DNA from: Blautia coccoides
GTDB taxonomy: Bacteria > Bacillota > Clostridia > Lachnospirales > Lachnospiraceae
DNA length: 64,000 nucleotides
Direction: 5' to 3'
Assembly: GCF_034355335.1 (NCBI RefSeq)
Contig: NZ_CP136422.1
Span: forward strand, 6,033,891-6,097,890
A model generated the notes under the pieces. That model saw nothing but the letters and a program-made list of their open reading frames with translations. It made no database searches and had not been told where the DNA came from. Below are positions 25,210-33,362 of this stretch, one piece after another. The first letter of the stretch is position 1. The number at the start of each line of letters is the position of its first letter. A program made the translations under genes and the position numbers.

Positions 25210-25533
25210 TCAACTTTCCTGATTACAGTTTTACAGTTTGGCTTTACTCAACATTTATTCAGCATTAATATTGCAGTTGTGATCATAATTCTCACAACTA
25301 TACAAGGTTAGGTTTATCTGATAAAACGGCGCGTCGTCTTGTTTAAGATACTAACAGCATATCTGGAATCTGTGTGCATTTACAAGCAACCGTCAGTTGT
25401 TTTTTCGATTTTTTCGATAATTCAACCATTGGTTGTTCCCGTTTCATCACTTATTATATCAAAGGAATGGATTAATAGAAAGAATATCAAGCAGATTGCC
25501 GTTCAATATATGCAATACACATTTAAAAAAACA
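25210..25533. promoter_or_regulatory. Regulatory region upstream of the XRE-family gene
   Basis: This gap has no credible gene. It contains AGTTGTGA (25275-25282) and TCACAACT (25292-25299), perfect inverted arms nine bases apart, 66-90 bp upstream of the XRE start. Farther up, two related palindromes occur exactly 36 bp apart: CAACCGTCAGTTG (25387-25399) and CAACCATTGGTTG (25423-25435). These are plausible operators for the XRE protein or another regulator; the assignment is inference. Confidence 0.5.
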
Positions 25534-25560
25534 GCAGACGGATGCTCACCATCCATCTGC
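25534..25560 (-). terminator. Terminator overlapping the stop of the anchored binding-protein gene
   Basis: GCAGACGGATG (25534-25544) and CATCCATCTGC (25550-25560) are complementary over 11 positions with one exception, and on the minus strand a run of seven T follows. The stem includes the last codons of the gene ending at 25546. It closes the second sugar operon. Confidence 0.8.
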
Positions 25561-26853
25561 CGTCTCTTCTGTTTCCCCACACAATCCTCTCACAAACTGC
25601 TCCTGTGTTATAATCCCTTCCCCAAGCTCACCGGAACTTTTCATGAACATCTCAGCTCTGCGCCGGTCCAGATAAAATTCCCAATACGGCATCCGGTTGT
25701 GCGCAGAATTTGCAATACTCCTTATCTGCCAATAAACATCATCCTTTGGATCTTTTGCATCGCCTGTATCCCACACCGGAATCCCTGCCCCGCTTTCGTA
25801 TAATTTCCCGGCGAAATTCTGCAGTACCTCTTCCAGTGCCTGAACTGTCTCTTTTGGATATTCCGCTGCCCTATTTACAACAAAGATATCGCTGATCCCT
25901 CCCAGCACCTCTCCCTGGCTGTGCGTGCCGGGAAACAAGACTGCAGACAGCTTCCCATGTAAGGGATTGTTCTCCCTCACTATATTTCCGGTGAAATCGC
26001 TTTTTGCCAAGTACATAGGTATCTTACTCAGATAAAAATCATTCTCCACATCCTGCGTGCTTCTTGAAAATAAAGGTTCTCCAAAAGCCCCCATATCCCG
26101 GAGCCGGCAAAACTTATCCACGCCGGCGGCAAAAGCGGCGGTCTCCTCCTCTGTTCCTTTCTGACTGAGTACCTTTGCGCAGGTTTCACTTCCCGCCTCA
26201 CTTACGCATATACTCTCCAGATAGAGCCTGAATCCGGTATCCGCGTCACCGGAGCAGGCAAAGGGTGTGATATCCCTGGCAAGAAATTCCCGGCATACCT
26301 CCAGCAATTCTTCCCAATCTGTAGGAACCCGGCACCCGTACGCCTCAAACATATCCTCGTTTACAAATAAAACAGCTATGCTTTCAGAAAATCCCAGACC
26401 ATAGATCCCGCCTTCATAAGTCATACTCTCCAATACATCCGCATGAAGCCTGCTGCCCGTGTCATCTGACAAAAATTCATTCATTTTTAACAGCTTTCCG
26501 GAACTGACTGCCCCCCGCAGATAACTGTCCCCAAAACAAAAATAAATGTCCGGTGTATCATTGGAAGCAATGGCCGAGGGCAGTTTTTCTCTGTAAAGTT
26601 CCATCTCTGTCCCTTCTGCCTGAATCTGTATCCTGTCATGTGTCTCGTTATACTCCTCCACTGCCTCAAGGAACGATTTTTTATATGCCTCCCCTTCATT
26701 CTCCCAGGGATGCCACAGCCGTAGATTTATCATCGTCTGTTCATCTCTACTGCTGTCGTTCTCCAGCTTTGGAAAAAACCTGAGGAAGAACACGGTTATC
26801 ACTGCCAATAGAAATAAAAACCCCAATAAAAAAATTTTCTGCCATCTTTCCAC
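25546..26853 (-). CDS. Membrane-anchored solute-binding-protein-like protein
   Basis: A 435-residue family 1 solute-binding-protein fold. Unlike the other binding proteins it has no lipobox Cys: the N-terminus is MERWQKIF, then one hydrophobic helix (about 9-27), then FFPKLENDSSRD. It is therefore probably held by an uncleaved signal anchor with the binding domain outside. The fold is recognised from IRLWHPW-like strand positions, SAIASNDTPDIYFCFGDSYL and GGISDIFVVNRAAEYPKET. It is the last gene of an operon that already has a lipoprotein binding protein. It may deliver the same sugar or report its presence to the sensor kinase; both are inference. Confidence 0.85.
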   Translation of the reverse strand: MERWQKIFLLGFLFLLAVITVFFLRFFPKLENDSSRDEQTMINLRLWHPWENEGEAYKKSFLEAVEEYNETHDRIQIQAEGTEMELYREKLPSAIASNDTPDIYFCFGDSYLRGAVSSGKLLKMNEFLSDDTGSRLHADVLESMTYEGGIYGLGFSESIAVLFVNEDMFEAYGCRVPTDWEELLEVCREFLARDITPFACSGDADTGFRLYLESICVSEAGSETCAKVLSQKGTEEETAAFAAGVDKFCRLRDMGAFGEPLFSRSTQDVENDFYLSKIPMYLAKSDFTGNIVRENNPLHGKLSAVLFPGTHSQGEVLGGISDIFVVNRAAEYPKETVQALEEVLQNFAGKLYESGAGIPVWDTGDAKDPKDDVYWQIRSIANSAHNRMPYWEFYLDRRRAEMFMKSSGELGEGIITQEQFVRGLCGETEETADGW

Positions 26854-26884
26854 CTGCTATCACCCATGTTGTCCTTTACTGAAC

Positions 26885-27538
26885 TCAAATTTTCAGTATC
26901 TTTTTAATATATTCCGCCGCTGCCTTTCCCAGATTGCTGTGCCCCTTACTGCTCAGATGGATACAGTCTTTCACGGATACCTCCGCAGCGCTGCCCGCAT
27001 CCATTAGATATACTCCTTCTATATCCTTTAAAGCGGTCTCATAGGCTCCATACAGAGCTTTACTTTTCCTCACAGATTCCTCATCATACATACCGTAAAA
27101 ATCAGACCCTGCAATCTCATCCCGCACCGGTGGCGGCGCGATCACCAGTACCTGGGGTGTTTTTCCAACCCAGTATGCCTCCCGGTTACGAGCCATTCTT
27201 ACCAGGTTTACCATACCTGCTGCAATCTCTTTCACACTGGGCGTAAATATATGGCGGACATCATTTGTCCCCAGCATGAGCACCACCAGATCCAATGGCT
27301 GATGACTCTGCAGACTGCAGTTTAAAAACTTTCTTCCATTTCGGTCAGGTGAGGTGGGGTCGTCAAACATGACAGAGCGCCCACAAAGCCCCTCCTCAAT
27401 GATCTTTGCCTTTCCCTCCAGACACTTCTGTAAAACTCCGGTCCATCTCACATCATCTTCATACCGGAAGTTTTCCCCGTCAGGTTCAGGATTATGCCCC
27501 CATGTATTAGAATCGCCATAACACAATATTCGTTTCAT
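26885..27538 (-). CDS. SGNH/GDSL hydrolase, probable cytoplasmic carbohydrate esterase
   Basis: A 217-residue SGNH hydrolase. Block I is GDSNTWGHNP (nucleophile Ser10), block III is LGTNDVRH, and the catalytic Asp/His are in DCIHLSSKGH near the C-terminus. There is no signal peptide, so it acts in the cytoplasm. Similar stand-alone enzymes are arylesterases or acetylxylan esterases (Axe2 type). Directly downstream of two sugar permeases (six bases after the MalG-type gene), it may deacetylate an imported acetylated oligosaccharide; this is inferred from context. Confidence 0.88.
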   Translation of the reverse strand: MKRILCYGDSNTWGHNPEPDGENFRYEDDVRWTGVLQKCLEGKAKIIEEGLCGRSVMFDDPTSPDRNGRKFLNCSLQSHQPLDLVVLMLGTNDVRHIFTPSVKEIAAGMVNLVRMARNREAYWVGKTPQVLVIAPPPVRDEIAGSDFYGMYDEESVRKSKALYGAYETALKDIEGVYLMDAGSAAEVSVKDCIHLSSKGHSNLGKAAAEYIKKILKI

Positions 27539-27544
27539 ACCTCT

Positions 27545-28387
27545 TTATCCTTTCACAGCTCCTAATGTCATTCCTTCTATAAATTTATCACTTGCAAAAA
27601 TAAATGCAATAAGCAGAGGGATAAAACTTATCATAGACGCTGCCATTATGGTTCCCGTCAGCGTTCCGTTTAAATCCTTCATGGAGGCAATTCCCAGAGG
27701 AAGTGTCTTCATCATAGTCTCATTCACGGTGATCAGAGGCCAGGTCAGGCTTCCCCACTGCTGCGTAAAATTGAAGATTGCCAGAAGGCTCAACTGCGGT
27801 ACCGTTATGGGCAGCACGATCTTAAAAAATGTTCCATAATTACTGCACCCGTCTATCTTTGCCGCCTCCAGAAGAGAATCCGGAATATCCTTCATAAACT
27901 GTGTCATCATATAGACTCCGAAAGCACTTGCCACACCCGGGAAGATCAGGGACTTATATGTATTAACCCATCCCAGCTTAGAGACAATGAGAAACAGCGG
28001 GATCAATGTGGTCACACTGGGAATGATCTGCGTGGCCACAACCACATTAAACAAAACCCGGGATCCGGGAAACTTTCTCTTTGCAAACGCGTACCCGGCC
28101 ATGGATGCCACCAGCACTACCAGCACCGTATTACTGCCCGCAACAAATATACTGTTCAGCATCCAGCGCAGATAAGCCCCGCTCTGCATTTTCAATACCT
28201 CTGTATAATTACTCAGAGAGCCTCCGCTGGGCCAGAACTTCGGCGGATAACTGATTATAGCATTAGTATCCAGCATAGAGGATACAATAAGCTGCCAGAA
28301 TGGAAACGCGATGATGACCACCAGCAAAAGCAGCATAAACGCTTTCAGAAAGGAAAAAACTCTTTTCTTAACCCTGTATCTGTTCAT
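27545..28387 (-). CDS. Carbohydrate ABC transporter permease (MalG type)
   Basis: About 280 residues from ATG at 28387 (MNRYRVKKRVFSFLKAF), which has GGGGG eight bases upstream; the longer frame from 28423 lacks a better site. Six membrane helices are predicted. The EAA-loop signature is LLEAAKIDGCSNYGTFFKIVLP and the tail is EGMTLGAVKG. It overlaps the 3' end of the MalF-type gene by about 20 bases. It imports an unknown sugar, probably with a shared MsmX-type ATPase, since none is encoded here. Confidence 0.92.
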   Translation of the reverse strand: MNRYRVKKRVFSFLKAFMLLLLVVIIAFPFWQLIVSSMLDTNAIISYPPKFWPSGGSLSNYTEVLKMQSGAYLRWMLNSIFVAGSNTVLVVLVASMAGYAFAKRKFPGSRVLFNVVVATQIIPSVTTLIPLFLIVSKLGWVNTYKSLIFPGVASAFGVYMMTQFMKDIPDSLLEAAKIDGCSNYGTFFKIVLPITVPQLSLLAIFNFTQQWGSLTWPLITVNETMMKTLPLGIASMKDLNGTLTGTIMAASMISFIPLLIAFIFASDKFIEGMTLGAVKG

Positions 28388-29279
28388 ACTTTTTCCCCCT
28401 TCTCTTGCTCTTATCCCTTTCACCTAAAAGCAGATTTTCAAGTCCATATATGAGCAGGATCACAAGCAGAAATACAAGCGAGGCTGCTGCCCCGAATCCC
28501 ACCCTGTAATATTTAAAGCTGTACTGGTATATCTCGTAAATGACAGTCTGTGTGGCTCCCAGCGGTCCTCCGTTTGTGAGCATATACACAGATTCAAATA
28601 TCTGGAACTGCCAAATCGTATTCATAGTCACGCACAGAATGATAGCGTTTCTGATAAGGGGAAGAACCACATAGATAGTCTCCTGCACCACATTAGCCCC
28701 ATCGATCCTGGAGGATTCCAGACAATCCGCAGGAAGTGAACGCATTGCCGACATATAAACAAAGACAAAAAAGGTTCCGCCCTTCCAAAGTTCCAGTATC
28801 ATAACTGCCATTTTTGCACTGAACCTGCCGTTCAGCCAACTGATAGGCTTCATGCCCAACACCTGAAACAACATATTCAGAGGACCGTTATTTGATAAAA
28901 TATAAGAGATCAGAACACTGGCAACCACCATGGATATCAGCATGGGAAGAAAATAAACAACTTCACACGCATGGCTCAGCCTTGTTTTTTTCTTGATCAG
29001 AAGTGCAAAAAATATTCCAAGGAACTGGCTCACCGGAACTTCTATGAGCATATAAATAAAGGTGTTTTTAAACGCGTTCTGAAAATCCGGTGTCTGCAGA
29101 ACATCCTTAAAGTTCTTCAGCCCTACCCATTCAAACTGTGCCTGCAGAAAGTTACCGTCATGCAGGCTGAGATAAAATACATATCCTATAGGTACTATTG
29201 TAAAAACAATGAAGAATACCGCAAACGGCAGTAAAAAGCTATAGGACACAGCATATTCTTTCCATTTTCTTTTATTCAT
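28368..29279 (-). CDS. Carbohydrate ABC transporter permease (MalF type)
   Basis: About 303 residues from ATG at 29279 (MNKRKWKEYAVSYSFLLPFAVFF). The frame is open to 29381, but those 34 extra codons cross an intercistronic hairpin and do not resemble a permease N-terminus; a GGGAGG lies 15 bases upstream of the chosen start. Six membrane helices and the EAA loop CLESSRIDGANVVQETIYVVLP are present. It partners the MalG-type subunit. Confidence 0.9.
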   Translation of the reverse strand: MNKRKWKEYAVSYSFLLPFAVFFIVFTIVPIGYVFYLSLHDGNFLQAQFEWVGLKNFKDVLQTPDFQNAFKNTFIYMLIEVPVSQFLGIFFALLIKKKTRLSHACEVVYFLPMLISMVVASVLISYILSNNGPLNMLFQVLGMKPISWLNGRFSAKMAVMILELWKGGTFFVFVYMSAMRSLPADCLESSRIDGANVVQETIYVVLPLIRNAIILCVTMNTIWQFQIFESVYMLTNGGPLGATQTVIYEIYQYSFKYYRVGFGAAASLVFLLVILLIYGLENLLLGERDKSKRRGKKYEQIQG

Positions 29280-29306
29280 AATAAATACACCATCCTCCCA
29301 AACGGC

Positions 29307-29356
29307 AGAGGGGCCTTTGCAATGCAGATTCAATCCCTCACTGCAAAAACCCCTCT
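29307..29356 (-). promoter_or_regulatory. Stem-loop between binding protein and permease genes
   Basis: AGAGGGG (29307-29313) pairs with CCCCTCT (29350-29356); inside, TTTGCA and TGCAAA can also pair. It lies between the lipoprotein gene and the MalF-type gene, the same place as the hairpin at 8275-8300 in the first operon. It is probably a mRNA stabiliser or partial terminator. Confidence 0.5.
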
Positions 29357-29397
29357 TTCTATCCGGCCTTTTAAAGACCAAAACTCAGTTCCGGAAC

Positions 29398-30720
29398 TTA
29401 TTCTCCGCTGATCGCCTTCATGGAATCATACATGGCCTGGATGGCATCTGCAGGTGATTTCTCACCCCTTGCAACATTTTCGTACATGATCTTCAGATTC
29501 TGAAGCATTGCATTGGCATAATCAGAAGCCGGGCTTACCTGAAGCTTCTTGATCCCTTCTGCCGCAACAGCCATAATTTCATCCCCTTCATACATCATGT
29601 CATTGGTAGCAAGCTGCGGTGAGAAGAAACCGACTTCTGAGAGATATATTTTCTCAACCTCAGGTCTTGTAATGTATTCAACAAATTTCCATGCCTCATC
29701 CGGATATTTTGTCTGGCTGGAGATGGAGAGCATACCAATGTTGGCAAAATTCCATTTGGCGTGCTCCTCATCGCTGGCCGGTCCTTTTGGAAGGGCAAAT
29801 GCTCCCAGATTAATATCCGAAGCCTCTTTGATTATATTTGTATAATGTATCTGCTGCGGGAACATTGCAACCTGTCCATTATAGAAATAAGCCCGCTCCT
29901 CATCTCTGTTGGTATATTTCTCCAAGGGGAGGACTACCTGATCCTCATGATAGAGCTGATCAAAGAAAGTCAGTCCTTCTACACCCTGGTCATTATTAAA
30001 TCCGATATTTGTCAGGTTTTTATTCCACATATCAGCTCCGGCCTGAATAATATAACTCAAAGGCTGCCAATAGTCATCCATCTCATACATCATGCCCCAC
30101 TGGTCAGTCTCGCCGTCACCGTTCTTGTCCTGGGTGAGCTTTTTAGCAGCTTCCCTCAGCTCCTCCCATGTCTCAGGCACCTTAGTAATTCCCGCCTCCT
30201 CAAACATATCCTTGTTATAGAACATAACTGAGTTCAATGCCACAAACGGTATACCCATTAGTTTTCCGTCATGAGAACAATATTCCAGGGCGGATTCCGG
30301 ATAACCGGATAACTTTTCCTCATCTGCATAATCATCAAGAGACAGAAGATATCCATTCTTGGCATAAAGCGGGAACTGCTCTGTCTGGAAACTGATATCA
30401 GGGCCGCTGCCTGCTGAGAATGCCGCAGTTTCTTTCTCTACAACAGAATCCCATGCAACATTCAGGAATTCCACCTCAATATCGGGATTTTCTTTGTTGA
30501 AGTCCTCGATCATACCGGCCCATATGTCATCTTCCCGGTCTGAATGGGGGGATTTCCAAAATGTAAGCTTTACCTTTTCCCCGGACTTCTTATCAGAAGC
30601 CTCTTCACTTTTATTCTCTTTGCTGTCTGAGGATCCGTTTCCTCCTGCATTGCCGCCGCAGCCTGCCAACAGGCTCATTACCATACCTGCGCATAAAAGA
30701 ATTGCCATTTTCCTCTTCAT
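29398..30720 (-). CDS. Sugar ABC transporter substrate-binding lipoprotein
   Basis: About 440 residues from ATG at 30720, which has AGGAGG eight bases upstream. The signal is MKRKMAILLCAGMVMSLLAGC, with lipobox LAGC. A Gly/Ser/Glu/Lys linker leads to a family 1 binding domain (VKLTFWKSPHSDRED, PDISFQTEQFPLYAKNGYL, NGQVAMFPQ). It is lipid-anchored outside and feeds the two permeases downstream. A promoter with good spacing lies about 60 bp upstream. Confidence 0.93.
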   Translation of the reverse strand: MKRKMAILLCAGMVMSLLAGCGGNAGGNGSSDSKENKSEEASDKKSGEKVKLTFWKSPHSDREDDIWAGMIEDFNKENPDIEVEFLNVAWDSVVEKETAAFSAGSGPDISFQTEQFPLYAKNGYLLSLDDYADEEKLSGYPESALEYCSHDGKLMGIPFVALNSVMFYNKDMFEEAGITKVPETWEELREAAKKLTQDKNGDGETDQWGMMYEMDDYWQPLSYIIQAGADMWNKNLTNIGFNNDQGVEGLTFFDQLYHEDQVVLPLEKYTNRDEERAYFYNGQVAMFPQQIHYTNIIKEASDINLGAFALPKGPASDEEHAKWNFANIGMLSISSQTKYPDEAWKFVEYITRPEVEKIYLSEVGFFSPQLATNDMMYEGDEIMAVAAEGIKKLQVSPASDYANAMLQNLKIMYENVARGEKSPADAIQAMYDSMKAISGE

Positions 30721-30779
30721 TTTCTTTTCCTCCTGATACATACTATAGCTTCTTATGGCTTATCGCTTGCTACGGTTAC

Positions 30780-30808
30780 AGTATAGAAAATATTCTCCTG
30801 ACTCTGAA
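30780..30808 (-). promoter_or_regulatory. Candidate promoter of the second sugar ABC operon
   Basis: Minus-strand TTCAGA (30803-30808) and TATACT (30780-30785) are separated by 17 bp, immediately after the response-regulator gene and before the lipoprotein gene. A weak -35 is what one would expect of a promoter activated by an AraC-type regulator. Confidence 0.5.
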
Positions 30809-30823
30809 CCCAGAATTTTTACC

Positions 30824-31543
30824 CTAATCCTCACATATTTTACTCTTTTTATAATCATTGACAGACATTCCTATATATTTCCGAAAACATCGGCTGAAAT
30901 AGTCCGGATTCGGAATTCCGACCTTTTCAGCAATCTCATATACTTTCCAGTTTCCTGATTTCAGATAATCACAGGCATGTTCGATCCTGACCTTGTTCAG
31001 ATACTCCACAAAAGGGATTCCCGTCTTCTTTCTGAATGCCCGGCTTAAATAACTGGAGTTCAGATAAAACTTCTCCGCTGTCATTGAAAGAGAAAGGCTG
31101 CTCTGGGCATAATTTTCCTCTACATAATCACGTATCTGTTCAATTACATCCTTTGCATCCTCCTCAACAGTCTCAATCTGCCTGCCCACTCTCAAAAGAG
31201 CATCCTTTACCTCCTGCCGCTTTAGGGGCTTTAAAATAAAGTCCACCGCGCCTGCCCGGAGTGCTTTCTGCGCATACTTAAAATCATCATATGCTGTCAC
31301 AATGATGACCTTCACCGATGGATATTTTTCCATGATCTCCTCCGCCAAAGCAATACCGTCCATAATGGGCATTTTAATATCTGTCACTACCAAATCCGGA
31401 AGCTCTCTCTGTATGCGGAACAGCGCCTCCCTGCCATTGGGCGCCTCTCCGATAATTTTCATATGAAACTCTTCCCAATTCACAATGATCCTGAGAAGAT
31501 TTCTGGTCCCCACTTCATCCTCCACAAGCAGAACTTTAATCAT
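30824..31543 (-). CDS. Response regulator with AraC-type output
   Basis: About 239 residues from MIKVLLVEDE at 31543; the longer frame begins six codons earlier. The receiver domain has the phospho-acceptor Asp in PDLVVTDIKMPIMDGI and the Lys in FILKPLKRQ. A short linker leads to an AraC double helix-turn-helix (LSMTAEKFYLNSSYLSRAF and VYEIAEKVGIPNPDYFSRCF). It overlaps the kinase gene by eight bases. It is much shorter than the regulator at 10340-11926 because it lacks the middle region. It probably activates the operon starting at 30720. Confidence 0.93.
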   Translation of the reverse strand: MIKVLLVEDEVGTRNLLRIIVNWEEFHMKIIGEAPNGREALFRIQRELPDLVVTDIKMPIMDGIALAEEIMEKYPSVKVIIVTAYDDFKYAQKALRAGAVDFILKPLKRQEVKDALLRVGRQIETVEEDAKDVIEQIRDYVEENYAQSSLSLSMTAEKFYLNSSYLSRAFRKKTGIPFVEYLNKVRIEHACDYLKSGNWKVYEIAEKVGIPNPDYFSRCFRKYIGMSVNDYKKSKICED

Positions 31544-33284
31544 GCCCCTCATCTCCTTCATAGCAGACAGGTATTCTCAATACAATGGTGGTACCCCTGC
31601 CTTTTGTGCTTTTGATCGTGTAATCAATATCTGACTCGTAAAATATCCTCATTCTCTCTATGGTCCCTCTCAACCCGAAACTCTTTTCATTGGTACTTAT
31701 GTTCTCTCTGTTCAGCTCTCTTATTTTATCCTCATCCATACCCACACCGTCATCTTCCACAGTAAATTTCAGGTATCCGTCCTCCTCTATGCCTTCCACA
31801 TATACCACACCCGGAGTTTCCTTTGGACGTATTCCATGATTGACTGAATTCTCAACCAAAGGCTGCAGTACCATCTTTAAGATAAAGGTTCCCTGTATTT
31901 CCGGTGCTACATTGAGAACATAGTGCAGGGAATCACCGTACCGCAATTTCTGCAGTTCCAGATAATCCTTTACCATCTCCGCTTCTTCCCGGACAGAGAT
32001 CATTTCCCTTCCTTTACTCAGCAGTATCCTGTAATAACTGCCAAAGGCCTCCAGTGCGTCATATACCTCCTCATTTTTTCCGCTCAGCGCCAGATATCCC
32101 ATGGCGTCAATGGTGTTATAGAGAAAATGCGGTTTCATCTGTTCCTGCAGGGCGTTCAGCTCTGCCTTTCTCTTAATTTTCTCCTCCTCATAGACCATCT
32201 CGATCAAAGCGTCTATCTCATCCACCATCTTGTTATAAGTGCTTTCCAGAATCTCCATCTCTCCAAAAGTGCTGTGTCTGTTTTCACACATCCTGATTTT
32301 TTCAAATTTTCTTCCGCTCATGCGGTTCATGGAGCCTGCCATGGCCTCCAAAGGATCCGCCACATAGCGTTTCATGATAAAGTAGCCCGTACCACAGAAC
32401 AAAGCCAGAAAGATCATAGCCATGGCAAAAATAAGACCACCGATCCCGGATTGTTCCAATCCGTTTTCAATTCTTACTCCCGCCAGTACCTTCCAGTTTA
32501 TACGTTCAATATCCTGCTGTGCAAATAACACTTTTTTATTGCTCCTGCCGTCTTCCAGCTCTTTTTTTACTCTGGGAAGGGATGTCTCTGCCCGGGATGT
32601 GACAATTTTTCCTGTATCATCCAGAATATAGATATCAGGTATACTCTTCTGGTCCAGTCCGCTGTAGCTGTCCGCAAAAGCGTTCAGATCCATATTTATC
32701 ATCAGGATTCCAACAGGCCGGTAATCTGTGGGGTTGTTGACGACCCGCATGAGAGATACTGTGGTCTCAGCACTGCTCTGGGTGAGAACGCGGTCTGCAT
32801 TCAATCTCAGACAGTAAGACCCGGACAATTCTCTTACCTCTTCATACCAGTTTGTCTCTCTGATATCTTCTGTGCGAAGGATCCTCACATGGTTCTTGTC
32901 AATACTGCATCCATGACTGTCCATATCCCACATATAAATGCCATTGATGTGCGTTTCCGTATCTACAAGTGAAGTAAATTGATGAAGGCTTTCCTTCTGC
33001 AGCTTCTCATCTTTTTTCTCCAGTGCGTTTGTAATATCGCTGCTGGACAAAATGATCCTGGAATAATAAGCCGTATTGTCTATCAGGGTTGAAATATTTT
33101 TACTGACCGTGTTCAATGTCTGAGTGGAAAGGGCCTGCGCGGAGTCTGTGGCATTTTTATCACTGACACGATAAAAGATTAAAAATATGATACTCCATGA
33201 TATTAAAAGCAGCGACATATACAAAAATGCCAGTTTTACAGAAATTCTTGCCTTTCCAAGAATTTTCATCTTACCTCTTCTCAT
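31536..33284 (-). CDS. YesM-type sensor histidine kinase
   Basis: About 582 residues from ATG at 33284, with GGAGG five bases upstream. One membrane helix near the N-terminus (KLAFLYMSLLLISWSIIFLI) and one near residue 290 (GLIFAMAMIFLALFCGTGYF) enclose an extracellular sensor domain. HAMP follows. The phospho-acceptor His is in LQEQMKPHFLYNTIDAM, and the ATP site has VEDDGVGM. It partners the overlapping regulator and probably senses the sugar imported by the operon downstream. Confidence 0.92.
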   Translation of the reverse strand: MRRGKMKILGKARISVKLAFLYMSLLLISWSIIFLIFYRVSDKNATDSAQALSTQTLNTVSKNISTLIDNTAYYSRIILSSSDITNALEKKDEKLQKESLHQFTSLVDTETHINGIYMWDMDSHGCSIDKNHVRILRTEDIRETNWYEEVRELSGSYCLRLNADRVLTQSSAETTVSLMRVVNNPTDYRPVGILMINMDLNAFADSYSGLDQKSIPDIYILDDTGKIVTSRAETSLPRVKKELEDGRSNKKVLFAQQDIERINWKVLAGVRIENGLEQSGIGGLIFAMAMIFLALFCGTGYFIMKRYVADPLEAMAGSMNRMSGRKFEKIRMCENRHSTFGEMEILESTYNKMVDEIDALIEMVYEEEKIKRKAELNALQEQMKPHFLYNTIDAMGYLALSGKNEEVYDALEAFGSYYRILLSKGREMISVREEAEMVKDYLELQKLRYGDSLHYVLNVAPEIQGTFILKMVLQPLVENSVNHGIRPKETPGVVYVEGIEEDGYLKFTVEDDGVGMDEDKIRELNRENISTNEKSFGLRGTIERMRIFYESDIDYTIKSTKGRGTTIVLRIPVCYEGDEGHD

Positions 33285-33362
33285 AAGATCCTCCAATCAG
33301 CACTGTTTTTTGCAGTCAGAAATGACAGGCATTGCCCTTAAATGCCTGTCATTAACCAAAAG

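Noticed and set aside
28388..28423. Upstream start for the MalG-type permease
   Set aside because: The start at 28387 has a good ribosome site and gives a normal permease N-terminus; the extension is a chance in-frame stretch.
29280..29381. Upstream start for the MalF-type permease
   Set aside because: The extra 34 codons run through an intercistronic hairpin and do not resemble the family N-terminus.
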